From positions 1-11,917 of the forward strand of contig CAJQGO010000237.1 of assembly GCA_905477565.1 (NCBI GenBank): a stretch of DNA of 11,917 nt, written 5' to 3'. This document shows, piece by piece, positions 1 to 6,368 of this stretch. This DNA is from an uncultured Planctomycetota bacterium. GTDB lineage: Bacteria > Planctomycetota > Planctomycetia > Pirellulales > UBA1268. The position numbers and the translations under genes are program-made. The notes below the pieces were generated by a model. That model did not search any database. It had not been told where the DNA came from and saw only the letters and a program-made list of their open reading frames with translations. Within the stretch, counting starts at the first letter, position 1. Each line of letters starts with the position of its first letter.

Positions 1-59
1 TTGTTGTGCATCTTAGCCAAATGACAACAGACTTCAGTGTCTCCCGCAAATATCACCAT

Positions 60-956
60 TTATTCAAATAATTTACGGACAGCCCGAACGCGTCCTCCTG
101 ACGGCTCCAACCTGCCACTATGACCGCTATCCGTTCTCGTGATTGAGTCATGTGAAGCATTCACCGGGTCCAGCTCTCTCCAGACTCGTTCAACCGTAGA
201 AGAATCAACATGTGGAATACCTTCTCCAGCAGCCGCAGCTAAGGAGAGATGTATTAAGCGGCTTACGAGACGAGGAAGTCCTCCTGCAAAACGAGCAACA
301 GTATCGGCTGTGGCCGATGGAATAATGGCGGGATCACCACCGACTCGTGTGATCGCTGTCGATAAAAACGCATACACATCATCTTTATCCCATGGATCAA
401 GATGGACGCGCATAGCAGCCTGATTTCGAAGTGAATGAGGAATATTTTCTACTGAGGATGCTGTTGCAGTTCCCACGACGGTTGTCCAACTAAACCGTGG
501 CTCGGCGCTGTTTACGAGACGCTCTATTCCAGCAACAGCATCAGCTGGAGCGCGGTCAAGATCGTCTACAAGAATGACCGTTGGCCGTTCCATGAGTCTG
601 TTCTCACGAAGCCTGTTTTCTAATTTTTGCCAATTCGTTATCGACTCACACCGACTCGCATAATCGAGTGGAAACCTCTCGAGGAGAAGCGGAAGCCATT
701 CTCCTTCAGGTATGCCACGCAATGAGAGCAAGACTGTTTCAGCGCCTAATCCACTCACTCGACGAAGTGCCGTTGTAGACAGATGGCTCTTTCCAACCCC
801 CTCGGCACCAACCACAATCGCAAAACGTTGACGTTCTTGACAGATCCACTCCAGACGAGCAAGAACCTCTTCCTGAGGCTGCCCGCAATAGAAAGAAGCC
901 GGAGTAAGAGTGGCCTCAAAAGGATTCGCAGTAAAGTTCCAGTTGTCGCGTACCAT
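60..956 (-). CDS. ExeA/MshM-like AAA ATPase
   Basis: This is a 298-aa P-loop ATPase of the ExeA/GspA-MshM type, a family linked to type II secretion and type IV pilus assembly. The N-terminal WNFTANPFEA segment (6-15) matches the family's 'NPF' entry motif. Walker A is GAEGVGKS (50-57), Walker B is VILVDDLD (127-134), and the GGLPRLVSRL block (225-234) matches the 'GGxPRxxxxL' sensor-2-like motif of ExeA proteins. No signal peptide, membrane segment or peptidoglycan-binding domain follows, so it resembles the short cytosolic MshM form more than full ExeA (over 500 aa). The last ~40 residues are polar and probably disordered. The start is the ATG at 956-954, which has no clear Shine-Dalgarno site. 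It is divergent from rsmE, and no secretion or pilus genes are visible here, so the process it powers is unknown. The ATPase family call is firm; the role is inferred. Confidence 0.85.
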   Translation of the reverse strand: MVRDNWNFTANPFEATLTPASFYCGQPQEEVLARLEWICQERQRFAIVVGAEGVGKSHLSTTALRRVSGLGAETVLLSLRGIPEGEWLPLLLERFPLDYASRCESITNWQKLENRLRENRLMERPTVILVDDLDRAPADAVAGIERLVNSAEPRFSWTTVVGTATASSVENIPHSLRNQAAMRVHLDPWDKDDVYAFLSTAITRVGGDPAIIPSATADTVARFAGGLPRLVSRLIHLSLAAAAGEGIPHVDSSTVERVWRELDPVNASHDSITRTDSGHSGRLEPSGGRVRAVRKLFE

Positions 957-976
957 AAGAGAAGGTTGTACGAACT

Positions 977-1006
977 TGACGCACCTGCGTCATGACGAAT
1001 TGACGC
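977..1006. promoter_or_regulatory. TGACG half-site cluster between divergent genes
   Basis: The 86-bp gap between the ATPase gene and rsmE holds four TGACG half-sites: TGACGC (977-982), its inverse GCGTCA (987-992), TGACG (993-997) and TGACGC (1001-1006). The middle two form a perfect 10-bp palindrome (988-997), and the first two a 6-bp stem with a 4-nt loop. TTGACG occurs at 976-981 and 1000-1005 and could act as a -35 element, but no good -10 follows at normal spacing. It may be an operator or promoter for one or both genes; the binding protein is unknown. Confidence 0.35.
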
Positions 1007-1042
1007 CTATTTTTGTTTATTTATTTGCAGAGATTGTGTTTT

Positions 1043-1750
1043 ATGAGCCACCGTTTCTTTCTTTCCCAAACTCCCACAGAGGATACCGCTCGTCTTGAGG
1101 GCGATGAAGCTCGTCATCTCGCCCGTGTTATGCGAGCAAAAACTGGTGATACAGTTGAATTGTTTGACGGACAGGGTACGTCATGGCCTGCTACTGTGGT
1201 GAGTATCGAACGCAATCACGTCGATCTGAGTCTTGGGCACAAGCACTCAGAAAGGTCACCCGACAAGCCAGCACTCACCCTCGCCGTGGCCCTACCAAAG
1301 GGTGATCGGCAGAAATGGCTTATTGAAAAAATCACAGAACTTGGCACAGACTCTCTTGTGCCTCTCACGACAACACGATCAGTTGCCGAACCAACTGCTG
1401 CGGCAATAAGCCGTCTCCAACGTGGAGTCATCGAGTCGTGTAAGCAATCTGGACGCAATCGACTTCTCCAAATTACCCCACCGCAATCCGTGCACGATCT
1501 TCTGACAACATCATCTGCCAGCTTGAAGATCCTGGCATGTCCTGATGGAAACCCAATGCAGTCAATACTTTTGAAACCAATTGACACGCTTCTTATTGTT
1601 ATTGGGCCTGAGGGTGGATTTACTGATGAAGAGATCAGCACCGCGCAGGCTCATGGTTTTCAACAAATGTCACTTTGTGAAAATATTCTCCGCATCGAAA
1701 CCGCTGCTGTAGCAGCCGCCGTAATCGCTGGGCAATGCCACAACACTTAG
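1043..1750 (+). CDS. rsmE: 16S rRNA (uracil-1498-N3)-methyltransferase RsmE
   Basis: RsmE is a SPOUT-class (trefoil-knot) enzyme that uses S-adenosylmethionine to methylate N3 of U1498 in 16S rRNA within the 30S subunit. The 235-aa product has the normal family length. It shows an N-terminal PUA-like part with HLARVMR (25-31), then KGDRQKWLIEKITELG (86-101), IESCKQSGRNRL (130-141), the SAM-site loop IGPEGGFTDEE (187-197) and the knot motif ILRIETAA (215-222). I chose the ATG at 1043 because MSHRFF is a typical RsmE start; an upstream in-frame TTG at 1013 would add ten residues that do not look conserved. The Shine-Dalgarno site is weak. It is transcribed alone, divergent from the ATPase gene and convergent with the DUF1559 gene. 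Confidence 0.95.
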   Translation: MSHRFFLSQTPTEDTARLEGDEARHLARVMRAKTGDTVELFDGQGTSWPATVVSIERNHVDLSLGHKHSERSPDKPALTLAVALPKGDRQKWLIEKITELGTDSLVPLTTTRSVAEPTAAAISRLQRGVIESCKQSGRNRLLQITPPQSVHDLLTTSSASLKILACPDGNPMQSILLKPIDTLLIVIGPEGGFTDEEISTAQAHGFQQMSLCENILRIETAAVAAAVIAGQCHNT

Positions 1751-1752
1751 TA

Positions 1753-1782
1753 AGAGGTGGTGTCGTTTCCTGCGAGACCTCT
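1753..1782. terminator. Candidate bidirectional hairpin between convergent genes
   Basis: AGAGGT (1753-1758) and ACCTCT (1777-1782) form a 6-bp inverted repeat with an 18-nt loop in the short gap between the rsmE stop and the stop of the convergent DUF1559 gene. The position suits a shared terminator. There is no real T-run on either side and the loop is long, so the call is weak. Confidence 0.3.
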
Positions 1783-2726
1783 CATAAGTTTGTGACTTCT
1801 CCTCCCGCTCTGGTTCCAATTGCTTTAAATAACTGATAGTCAATATTGTCACGAATAATGTGTGTCGATCCATCACATAAAAGAAATGCAACGCCACCAA
1901 AGTGACTACTGCTAAAGTGCACGATATGGTTTGTATGGTTTGGCGTCTTCCCTGACATCATTCCACTTTGTCCGACATGCCCAAGTACCAGTGAACCTGG
2001 TCCTTCTTTCATCATGGGCATCATTGTCATGCCGGCATCCCGAAGAACTCCGGGAACGGCTGCGTACCACGTGCTATTGGCTGCATATGGTCCCTGATCA
2101 AAAAAATCGTGGATATGCTTTCGCTCACCTACACAGATTGTTGTTGAGAGTCCGTCACGAATGTCTCGAAATTGAATATCACTATTACGAAAGAACACTC
2201 CATTCCCCTGCCCAGCTTCAGTAGTCACATTATTCCAGCCGAGAACAGCTACGTAATTCGACGTGGGAAGATCAACTGTGCCGCTTCCATTATTCACCGA
2301 GAAGGACATCGGCGCTGTATCTGTCGGACAACGATAGCCCCCAAGGTTTGCCTCTGCTGCTTTGGCTTCGTTTGATGTGCCGACAGCCTCGCGTGTCTGA
2401 TCGATCGAATCGAAGAGTGATGATTGCTCCATGTACGGCAAAAGTACGAAGCCCCACGCATACCCTTTGGCTGTCTCGCTTGCCGACGGGTCTGCTGCCG
2501 ACATACCCGGCGAGATGTAGCCCGATGGCAACTGACGGTTTGAATCGTAATAACCGTGTATGGCAAGCCCGGTCTGCTTGAGGTTGTTGACGCAGGTCAT
2601 TCTGCGAGCAGCCTCACGGGCCTGCTGGACTGCCGGCAGGAGAAGTCCCACCAATACACCGATAATTGCGATCACAACAAGCAGTTCAATGAGTGTAAAT
2701 CCTCTGTAACGATAGCGTACGGACAT
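1782..2726 (-). CDS. DUF1559 protein with type IV-prepilin-like N-terminus
   Basis: This 314-aa protein belongs to the DUF1559 (SBP_bac_10-like) family, which is abundant in planctomycetes and of unknown function. A short basic leader precedes the prepilin cleavage motif G9/F10-TLIE. A single hydrophobic helix (about 11-30) and the LLPAVQQAREAARR motif follow. The C-terminus has the family block FSSSHFGGVAFLLCDGS (271-287) and ends in IGTRAGGEV. The protein is probably processed by a prepilin peptidase and anchored in or exported through the inner membrane. A Met/His-rich stretch sits at about 233-270 (MTMMPMM, MMSG, HTNHIVH) and looks unusual for the family. The start is well supported by AGGAGG (2738-2733) six nt before the ATG. 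It lies 85 bp downstream of the Cys-rich gene on the same strand, with a strong hairpin between. Family certain, role unknown. Confidence 0.92.
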   Translation of the reverse strand: MSVRYRYRGFTLIELLVVIAIIGVLVGLLLPAVQQAREAARRMTCVNNLKQTGLAIHGYYDSNRQLPSGYISPGMSAADPSASETAKGYAWGFVLLPYMEQSSLFDSIDQTREAVGTSNEAKAAEANLGGYRCPTDTAPMSFSVNNGSGTVDLPTSNYVAVLGWNNVTTEAGQGNGVFFRNSDIQFRDIRDGLSTTICVGERKHIHDFFDQGPYAANSTWYAAVPGVLRDAGMTMMPMMKEGPGSLVLGHVGQSGMMSGKTPNHTNHIVHFSSSHFGGVAFLLCDGSTHIIRDNIDYQLFKAIGTRAGGEVTNL

Positions 2727-2753
2727 ACTATTCCTCCTGGCATATAAGGGAAT

Positions 2754-2784
2754 GAAGCAGCACGCATGAACGCATGCCTGCTTC
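2754..2784 (-). promoter_or_regulatory. Strong bulged hairpin upstream of the DUF1559 gene
   Basis: On the minus strand a 7-bp stem (GAAGCAG/CTGCTTC) is followed, after a 3-nt bulge (GTG), by a 5-bp stem (GCATG/CATGC) closed by a 4-nt loop. It lies between the stop of the Cys-rich gene and the ribosome binding site of the DUF1559 gene. No T-run follows, so it is not a textbook terminator. It could be an RNA processing or stability element setting different expression of the two genes, a weak terminator, or part of the DUF1559 leader. A TTATAT box lies just upstream (2803-2798) without a convincing -35. Confidence 0.4.
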
Positions 2785-2811
2785 GACGGGTGAAAGGGAT
2801 ATAATCAGCTT

Positions 2812-3597
2812 TCAACCGAGACAGGGAGGTGGTGTTGGGGGAGCGGAGCGGACACCTCGAAGCAATCGAGGGCATTGCCCGGGCGACTCAAGCAAGAGTT
2901 GGCCACAGCACACCGCCTCAACAGGGCCTGGCAATATTGCCAGGCCAGATGCAAACCATTCACTTACGAGGCCTCCGCAGGCAAGAAGTGATTTGAGAAT
3001 AATTGAATGCTCGGACATGACTTCGATGTGACCAGCATCGTGTTTATCATCCTGCAATTCATGTTGTGATGACTGTCCTGAAGACGATTCCTTGTCTCCC
3101 GCAGACGATAGATACTCATACTCAAAACAGATATCTTCGCCACACATGTCATTCGCAGTAACGTCTTCAGTAGAAGGTGTGACTGATGCGTTTGGTTTCA
3201 GGTCACCTGTGTGGCAGCATGTTCCTTGAACCTTCTGGCCAGATTGATTCCGGTTCTGTTTTGGATGGGTACGTTGATCCACGCGCCGCTGTAATGCACG
3301 CAGAATTTCTGAAGAGAGATCATTTTGCTCTGCCCATGCAAGGGTCTCAGCCGGTGTATGACAGCAACATTTCTGAAAACACTGCTTGGCAGACAGACAG
3401 CCACATGGCTTATTCATGCATGGAAAGGGCTTTGTTCGATCTTTTGCGGCCATTCTTTCTGAAGCCACACCAGAAGGTGCTATCGAAGAAGCCGAAAACG
3501 CATCAACGGGAAGCGGTAAGCCAGATAGTATCAGTGCGTACCAACAAACGATGGCCCACACCGCCAGCTGCCACCGGATATTCCGTTTCCACATCAT
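2812..3597 (-). CDS. Cys-rich exported protein of unknown function
   Basis: This 261-aa protein has no assigned function. A hydrophobic N-terminal segment (about 8-29), ending near PLPVDA, looks like a signal peptide or anchor. It is followed by a dense Cys cluster with the pattern C60-x4-C65-x-C67-x5-C73-x3-C77-C78-C79-H80, then TPAETLAWAE. More Cys pairs follow (127-128 with H129; 152 and 157; 230-231), and a His-rich stretch lies at about 179-197. The end is proline-rich (SAPPTPPP, 251-258). I associate the PFPC-x4-CGC...CCC block and the Pro-rich end with a planctomycete family of unnamed exported proteins. The Cys/His content suggests metal binding or a disulfide-rich fold, which is inference. 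Two ATGs stand in tandem (3597-3592); either may be used. It lies 51 bp after the isomerase gene and 85 bp before the DUF1559 gene, so one transcript is plausible. Confidence 0.75.
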   Translation of the reverse strand: MMWKRNIRWQLAVWAIVCWYALILSGLPLPVDAFSASSIAPSGVASERMAAKDRTKPFPCMNKPCGCLSAKQCFQKCCCHTPAETLAWAEQNDLSSEILRALQRRVDQRTHPKQNRNQSGQKVQGTCCHTGDLKPNASVTPSTEDVTANDMCGEDICFEYEYLSSAGDKESSSGQSSQHELQDDKHDAGHIEVMSEHSIILKSLLACGGLVSEWFASGLAILPGPVEAVCCGQLLLESPGQCPRLLRGVRSAPPTPPPCLG

Positions 3598-3648
3598 TTC
3601 TTCAGTGTACTAGGGATGGCCTGAAGCTCTATGCCCTGGTAGGAAAAA

Positions 3649-4434
3649 CTAGCCACGAAGCTGGTTCAGAGCTGATGCGATCTCACGAGCAGCCTCTTCG
3701 CGCTGTGGTGTAATGGCCTCCACACCGACCCAACCTCGATACCCTCGCTCTTCAAGAGTCGCCAGTACAGGTGGCAGATCGACCTGCCCGGTTCCCAAAG
3801 GAACGGCCCGTCCATGGCCAGCATATGCTCCGGCCATAGCATCTGTTGCATGGACATAACCGATATCCGCAGCCAATGCTGTGGCAGCTTCAGCTGGATC
3901 ATGCCCATGTACCAGAAGCGCACCGGTAACCAGATGCACTTGAAGGCTGCCATCTGGTAGAGCCTCGATAACCCTCCGCAGGTCTTCTGGGCCCGCCTGA
4001 CCAGCTTCGGCACAGAAAAATGCACCTGTTTGCTGTCCGGTTCGCCCAAGATCGGTACACACATCAATGAGAATCTGCCAATGTACACCGTCTTCTACGG
4101 AAGGAATATCACCTAAGCGACCGAGCAAGGCTGCTGCACCGAGTCGATGCGCCTGAAGCATTGCCTGCTTTGTTGCCATGACTCGAGCCTCAAGCCGGTC
4201 TTGCTCTGCATATCCTCCTCGAGTTGGAAATGACACAGCCGCTACGTGCAGACCTGCATCATCGAGCCACTTTCGGATCTGACGAATTCCAGTATCGGAA
4301 AGCGTTACAAGATCGATACCGTGGCGACCGTCAATTTCAATTCCACCAGCACCAAACTCCCGTGCGATTGAGAGTGACCGCCGAAAGTCAGAGGCGAGTG
4401 GTAGTACTGGAACGGCGAGGCGTGAAGAATTCAT
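3649..4434 (-). CDS. Sugar phosphate isomerase/epimerase-like TIM-barrel protein
   Basis: This 261-aa protein has the xylose-isomerase-like (AP endonuclease 2) TIM-barrel pattern. It starts LAVPVLPLASDFRRSLSIAREFGAGGIEID-like (strand 1 and helix 1; quoted in part), with HVAAVSF at 63-69. Putative metal ligands are E143 (in FFCAEAG), H195 (in YVHATDA) and E239 (in GVEA), and the late segment GRAVPLGTGQVDLP (208-221) is typical. The family's fourth ligand, usually Asp in a VxLD context, appears as V169 (VHLVTG, 166-171), so activity may be altered or lost. There is no signal peptide, so it is probably cytosolic. The substrate cannot be read from the sequence. The start is the ATG at 4434-4432, without a clear Shine-Dalgarno site. 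It is probably the first gene of a run with the Cys-rich and DUF1559 genes. Confidence 0.82.
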   Translation of the reverse strand: MNSSRLAVPVLPLASDFRRSLSIAREFGAGGIEIDGRHGIDLVTLSDTGIRQIRKWLDDAGLHVAAVSFPTRGGYAEQDRLEARVMATKQAMLQAHRLGAAALLGRLGDIPSVEDGVHWQILIDVCTDLGRTGQQTGAFFCAEAGQAGPEDLRRVIEALPDGSLQVHLVTGALLVHGHDPAEAATALAADIGYVHATDAMAGAYAGHGRAVPLGTGQVDLPPVLATLEERGYRGWVGVEAITPQREEAAREIASALNQLRG

Positions 4435-4714
4435 AAGACGTCCATAGATTGTTCAGGGGCTCTAGTGAAGACAGCCAACAGTGCGAGAGTAAGCCCCTCA
4501 TCGACTGTGTCTATCTTCTCTCACTGTATGGTACTTTGTCGCTGCATGCTTCACGAGTAGGGCCATGCAGGTCAAACGTACGACTGATTTCGTGCTGGCC
4601 TGCGTCCTACCGCTGGACAACAGATTCTTGTGAGAATGTCAGACGAGGGTAGCAGAACAAGACCTCTATTCCCCGATCCTGTTTCTCGCAATCGGTATGT
4701 GTATCATAGAAGTC
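4435..4714. other. Divergent intergenic region rich in inverted repeats
   Basis: These 280 bp separate the isomerase gene (-) from the Nif3-like gene (+), and I see no convincing gene in either direction. Several inverted repeats follow one another: 4455-4498 (listed separately); CTGCATG/CATGCAG at 4542-4548 and 4564-4570 with a 15-nt loop; GTCC/GGAC at 4604-4607 and 4615-4618, extended by CTG/CAG outside (4600-4602, 4621-4623); and the compact palindrome ATTCT-TGTG-AGAAT (4624-4637), which looks operator-like. A TATCAT box (4702-4707) lies just before the Nif3 start. The region must hold both promoters, and it may also encode a small structured RNA. It does not match tRNA, tmRNA, SRP RNA or RNase P RNA by eye. 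Confidence 0.4.
4455..4498 (-). promoter_or_regulatory. Leader hairpin candidate upstream of the isomerase gene
   Basis: AGGGGCT (4455-4461) and AGCCCCT (4492-4498) form a perfect 7-bp, GC-rich inverted repeat. After a 2-nt bulge at 4490-4491, the pairing can extend by two bases. The apical part is about 26 nt and only weakly structured. On the minus strand the element ends about 20 nt before the isomerase ATG, so it would sit in that gene's mRNA leader if transcription starts upstream. No T-run follows. Function unknown. Confidence 0.3.
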
Positions 4715-5512
4715 ATGTCGAATCTTGCTAAAGTCATTGCCTCGCTTGAACATCTTGCCCCTCTCCGGCTTGCTGCTGACTGGGATAATGTCGGTTTGCT
4801 TGTTGCCACAAAAAAACCTGTCATACAGCGCGTGATGACCTGCCTGACGCTCACCATCGATGTCGCTCGTGAAGCTGTGTCTCAAAAAGCCGATCTGGTC
4901 GTGACCCATCACCCACTTCCTTTTCGTCCGGTCAATCGCATCACTGAAGAAACTCCTACAGGTGCAACTCTTGTGGAGTTAGTCACAGCTGGCATTGGCG
5001 TCTGGAGTGGCCATACTGCCTGGGACTCAGCTCCGCATGGAATCAATGCAATGCTTGCGGAAATCCTGTCGCTCCAAGACGTAGCGCCTCTTGAGCCTGA
5101 TGAGATAGATCCCAGTGTTGGGTTTGGACGCATGGGCACGACTTCTTCACCCGATACGGTCGACGCCGTTGCGCAACAACTCACATCCGCCCTAGGATGT
5201 TCAGGGTGCACTGTTGCCGGTAACCCCAACCTCCTAGCTGGCCGTATTGGTATTGTCTGCGGAAGTGGTGGTGAATCTGTACCGGTGGCTGCTGCTGCCG
5301 GATGCCAGACACTCGTCACCGGAGAGATCAAATTGCACAATGCTCTTGAAGCATTGGCACACAATATGACGGTCATCGCTGTTGGCCATCATCTCAGTGA
5401 GCGGTTCGCCATGGAACGAATGGCTGAAAAATTAAGTACAGCTCTTCCCGGTCTTCAGTGTTGGGCGAGTACCGTTGAACAAGACCCACTGTGCTGGCTC
5501 CCAAATAGATAG
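4715..5512 (+). CDS. Nif3-like dinuclear metal center protein
   Basis: This 265-aa protein belongs to the Nif3/YbgI family of toroidal hexamers with a two-metal site, annotated in databases as 'GTP cyclohydrolase 1 type 2' or 'dinuclear metal center' proteins; the physiological reaction is unsettled. Visible family motifs are ADWDNVGLLV (21-30), VVTHHPLPF (62-70) with ligands H65/H66, SGHTAWDSAPHGIN (98-111) with H100 and D104, VTGEIKLHNALEA (201-213) and VGHHLSER (223-230) with H225/H226 and E229. It lacks the large PII-like insertion of the ~370-aa versions. I chose the ATG at 4715 (MSNLAKVIASLE); an in-frame ATG at 4697 would add six residues without support. It is the first gene of the plus-strand run, with a 52-bp gap to the GT2 gene. 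Confidence 0.92.
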   Translation: MSNLAKVIASLEHLAPLRLAADWDNVGLLVATKKPVIQRVMTCLTLTIDVAREAVSQKADLVVTHHPLPFRPVNRITEETPTGATLVELVTAGIGVWSGHTAWDSAPHGINAMLAEILSLQDVAPLEPDEIDPSVGFGRMGTTSSPDTVDAVAQQLTSALGCSGCTVAGNPNLLAGRIGIVCGSGGESVPVAAAAGCQTLVTGEIKLHNALEALAHNMTVIAVGHHLSERFAMERMAEKLSTALPGLQCWASTVEQDPLCWLPNR

Positions 5513-5564
5513 CCACCCGTATCCTCTTTGGCCTGCTGGGTCTGTATTGAAACAAAGAAAACAT

Positions 5565-6368
5565 ATGAGCCAATTTCTCACAGCGCTGCCGGTATTCAAC
5601 GAAGACAAGCATGTTCAAGACGTCCTTGATCAGGTACGAAGGCACACTGACAATGTTTTGGTTGTAGATGATGGTTCAACTGATAGCACAGCATGCATTC
5701 TCAAAGAAAGAGCCGCACAACGAGGTGACATCACAGTCATTCACCACGAGACAAACCTCGGCTATGGTGCCGCTCTCGCCACTGCCTTTGCATATGCACT
5801 CAAACCTCGTGAAGACGGTTCGTATTGGGACGGTCTGGTGACAATTGACTGTGACGGTCAGCATCAGCCGCAACTGATTCCTTCATTCATTGCTGCCATT
5901 GGAGATCCTAAAGACCCTGCTGCTGATATTGTCAGCGGAAGTCGCTACCTGAAAGATCTTCCAGACAATAGTCAGGCACCCGAGGGTCGCAGACGTATCA
6001 ACATGAAAATCACAGCGGAAATTAACGAACAACTTGGCCTGTCTCTCACTGATGCCTTTTGTGGCTTTAAGGCCTATTCTCGAAAAGCGCTCCAGGCACT
6101 TCCAGTCACTGAGCCCGGCTACGCGATGCCACTTGAAGTCTGGGTCTTGGCGGCAGCAGAAAAACTGAGAATTATCGAACTACCTGTTCCTCTGGTCTAT
6201 CTCGATTTGACCAGAAGTTTTGGTGGTGCACTTGATGATGGAACAACTCGTATTGCCCATTATCGTGACATTCTTGAACGAACAATGCGTTCGATACAGG
6301 CTAGGAGTGGCGTCAATCGCAGTGTCGGGTATGGTGTGGGTTCCCCTGCCCAGAGAGTCGACGCTTGA
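5565..6368 (+). CDS. GT2-family glycosyltransferase (DPM1-like)
   Basis: This 267-aa GT-A fold enzyme would transfer a sugar from a nucleotide-sugar donor. Its layout resembles dolichyl/polyprenyl-phosphate mannosyltransferase catalytic domains. It shows TALPVFNE (6-13), VVDDGSTDST (33-42), NLGYGAALATAFAYAL (64-79), DCDGQHQP (95-102) carrying the metal/nucleotide-binding DxD, SGSRYL (124-129) and DAFCGFKAYSRKAL (163-176). A RSFGGALDD motif (217-225) sits near the C-terminus. There is no membrane helix, so it is cytosolic or peripheral. I chose the ATG at 5565 because MSQFLTALPVFNE is a normal GT2 start; the upstream TTG at 5475 lies inside the Nif3-like gene. There is no clear Shine-Dalgarno site. 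Its stop overlaps the start of the next gene (TTGA), so the two are probably translationally coupled. Acceptor and sugar are unknown; GT2 differs from the GT4 enzymes BshA and MshA. Confidence 0.88.
   Translation: MSQFLTALPVFNEDKHVQDVLDQVRRHTDNVLVVDDGSTDSTACILKERAAQRGDITVIHHETNLGYGAALATAFAYALKPREDGSYWDGLVTIDCDGQHQPQLIPSFIAAIGDPKDPAADIVSGSRYLKDLPDNSQAPEGRRRINMKITAEINEQLGLSLTDAFCGFKAYSRKALQALPVTEPGYAMPLEVWVLAAAEKLRIIELPVPLVYLDLTRSFGGALDDGTTRIAHYRDILERTMRSIQARSGVNRSVGYGVGSPAQRVDA

Noticed and set aside
2..29. Inverted repeat TGTTGT/ACAACA as a terminator of the ATPase gene, plus an open frame at 3-71 (+) as the tail of an upstream gene
   Set aside because: The stem is only 6 bp and A+T-rich with a 16-nt loop and no T-run. 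The 22-codon tail shows no recognisable motif and overlaps the ATPase end.
1216..1641. 141-aa minus-strand open frame inside rsmE
   Set aside because: It is fully antisense to a clear rsmE with intact motifs, and its own protein has no domain signature.
4449..4652. 67-aa plus-strand open frame in the divergent gap
   Set aside because: The protein has biased, motif-free composition and no ribosome binding site, and the region is dominated by inverted repeats.
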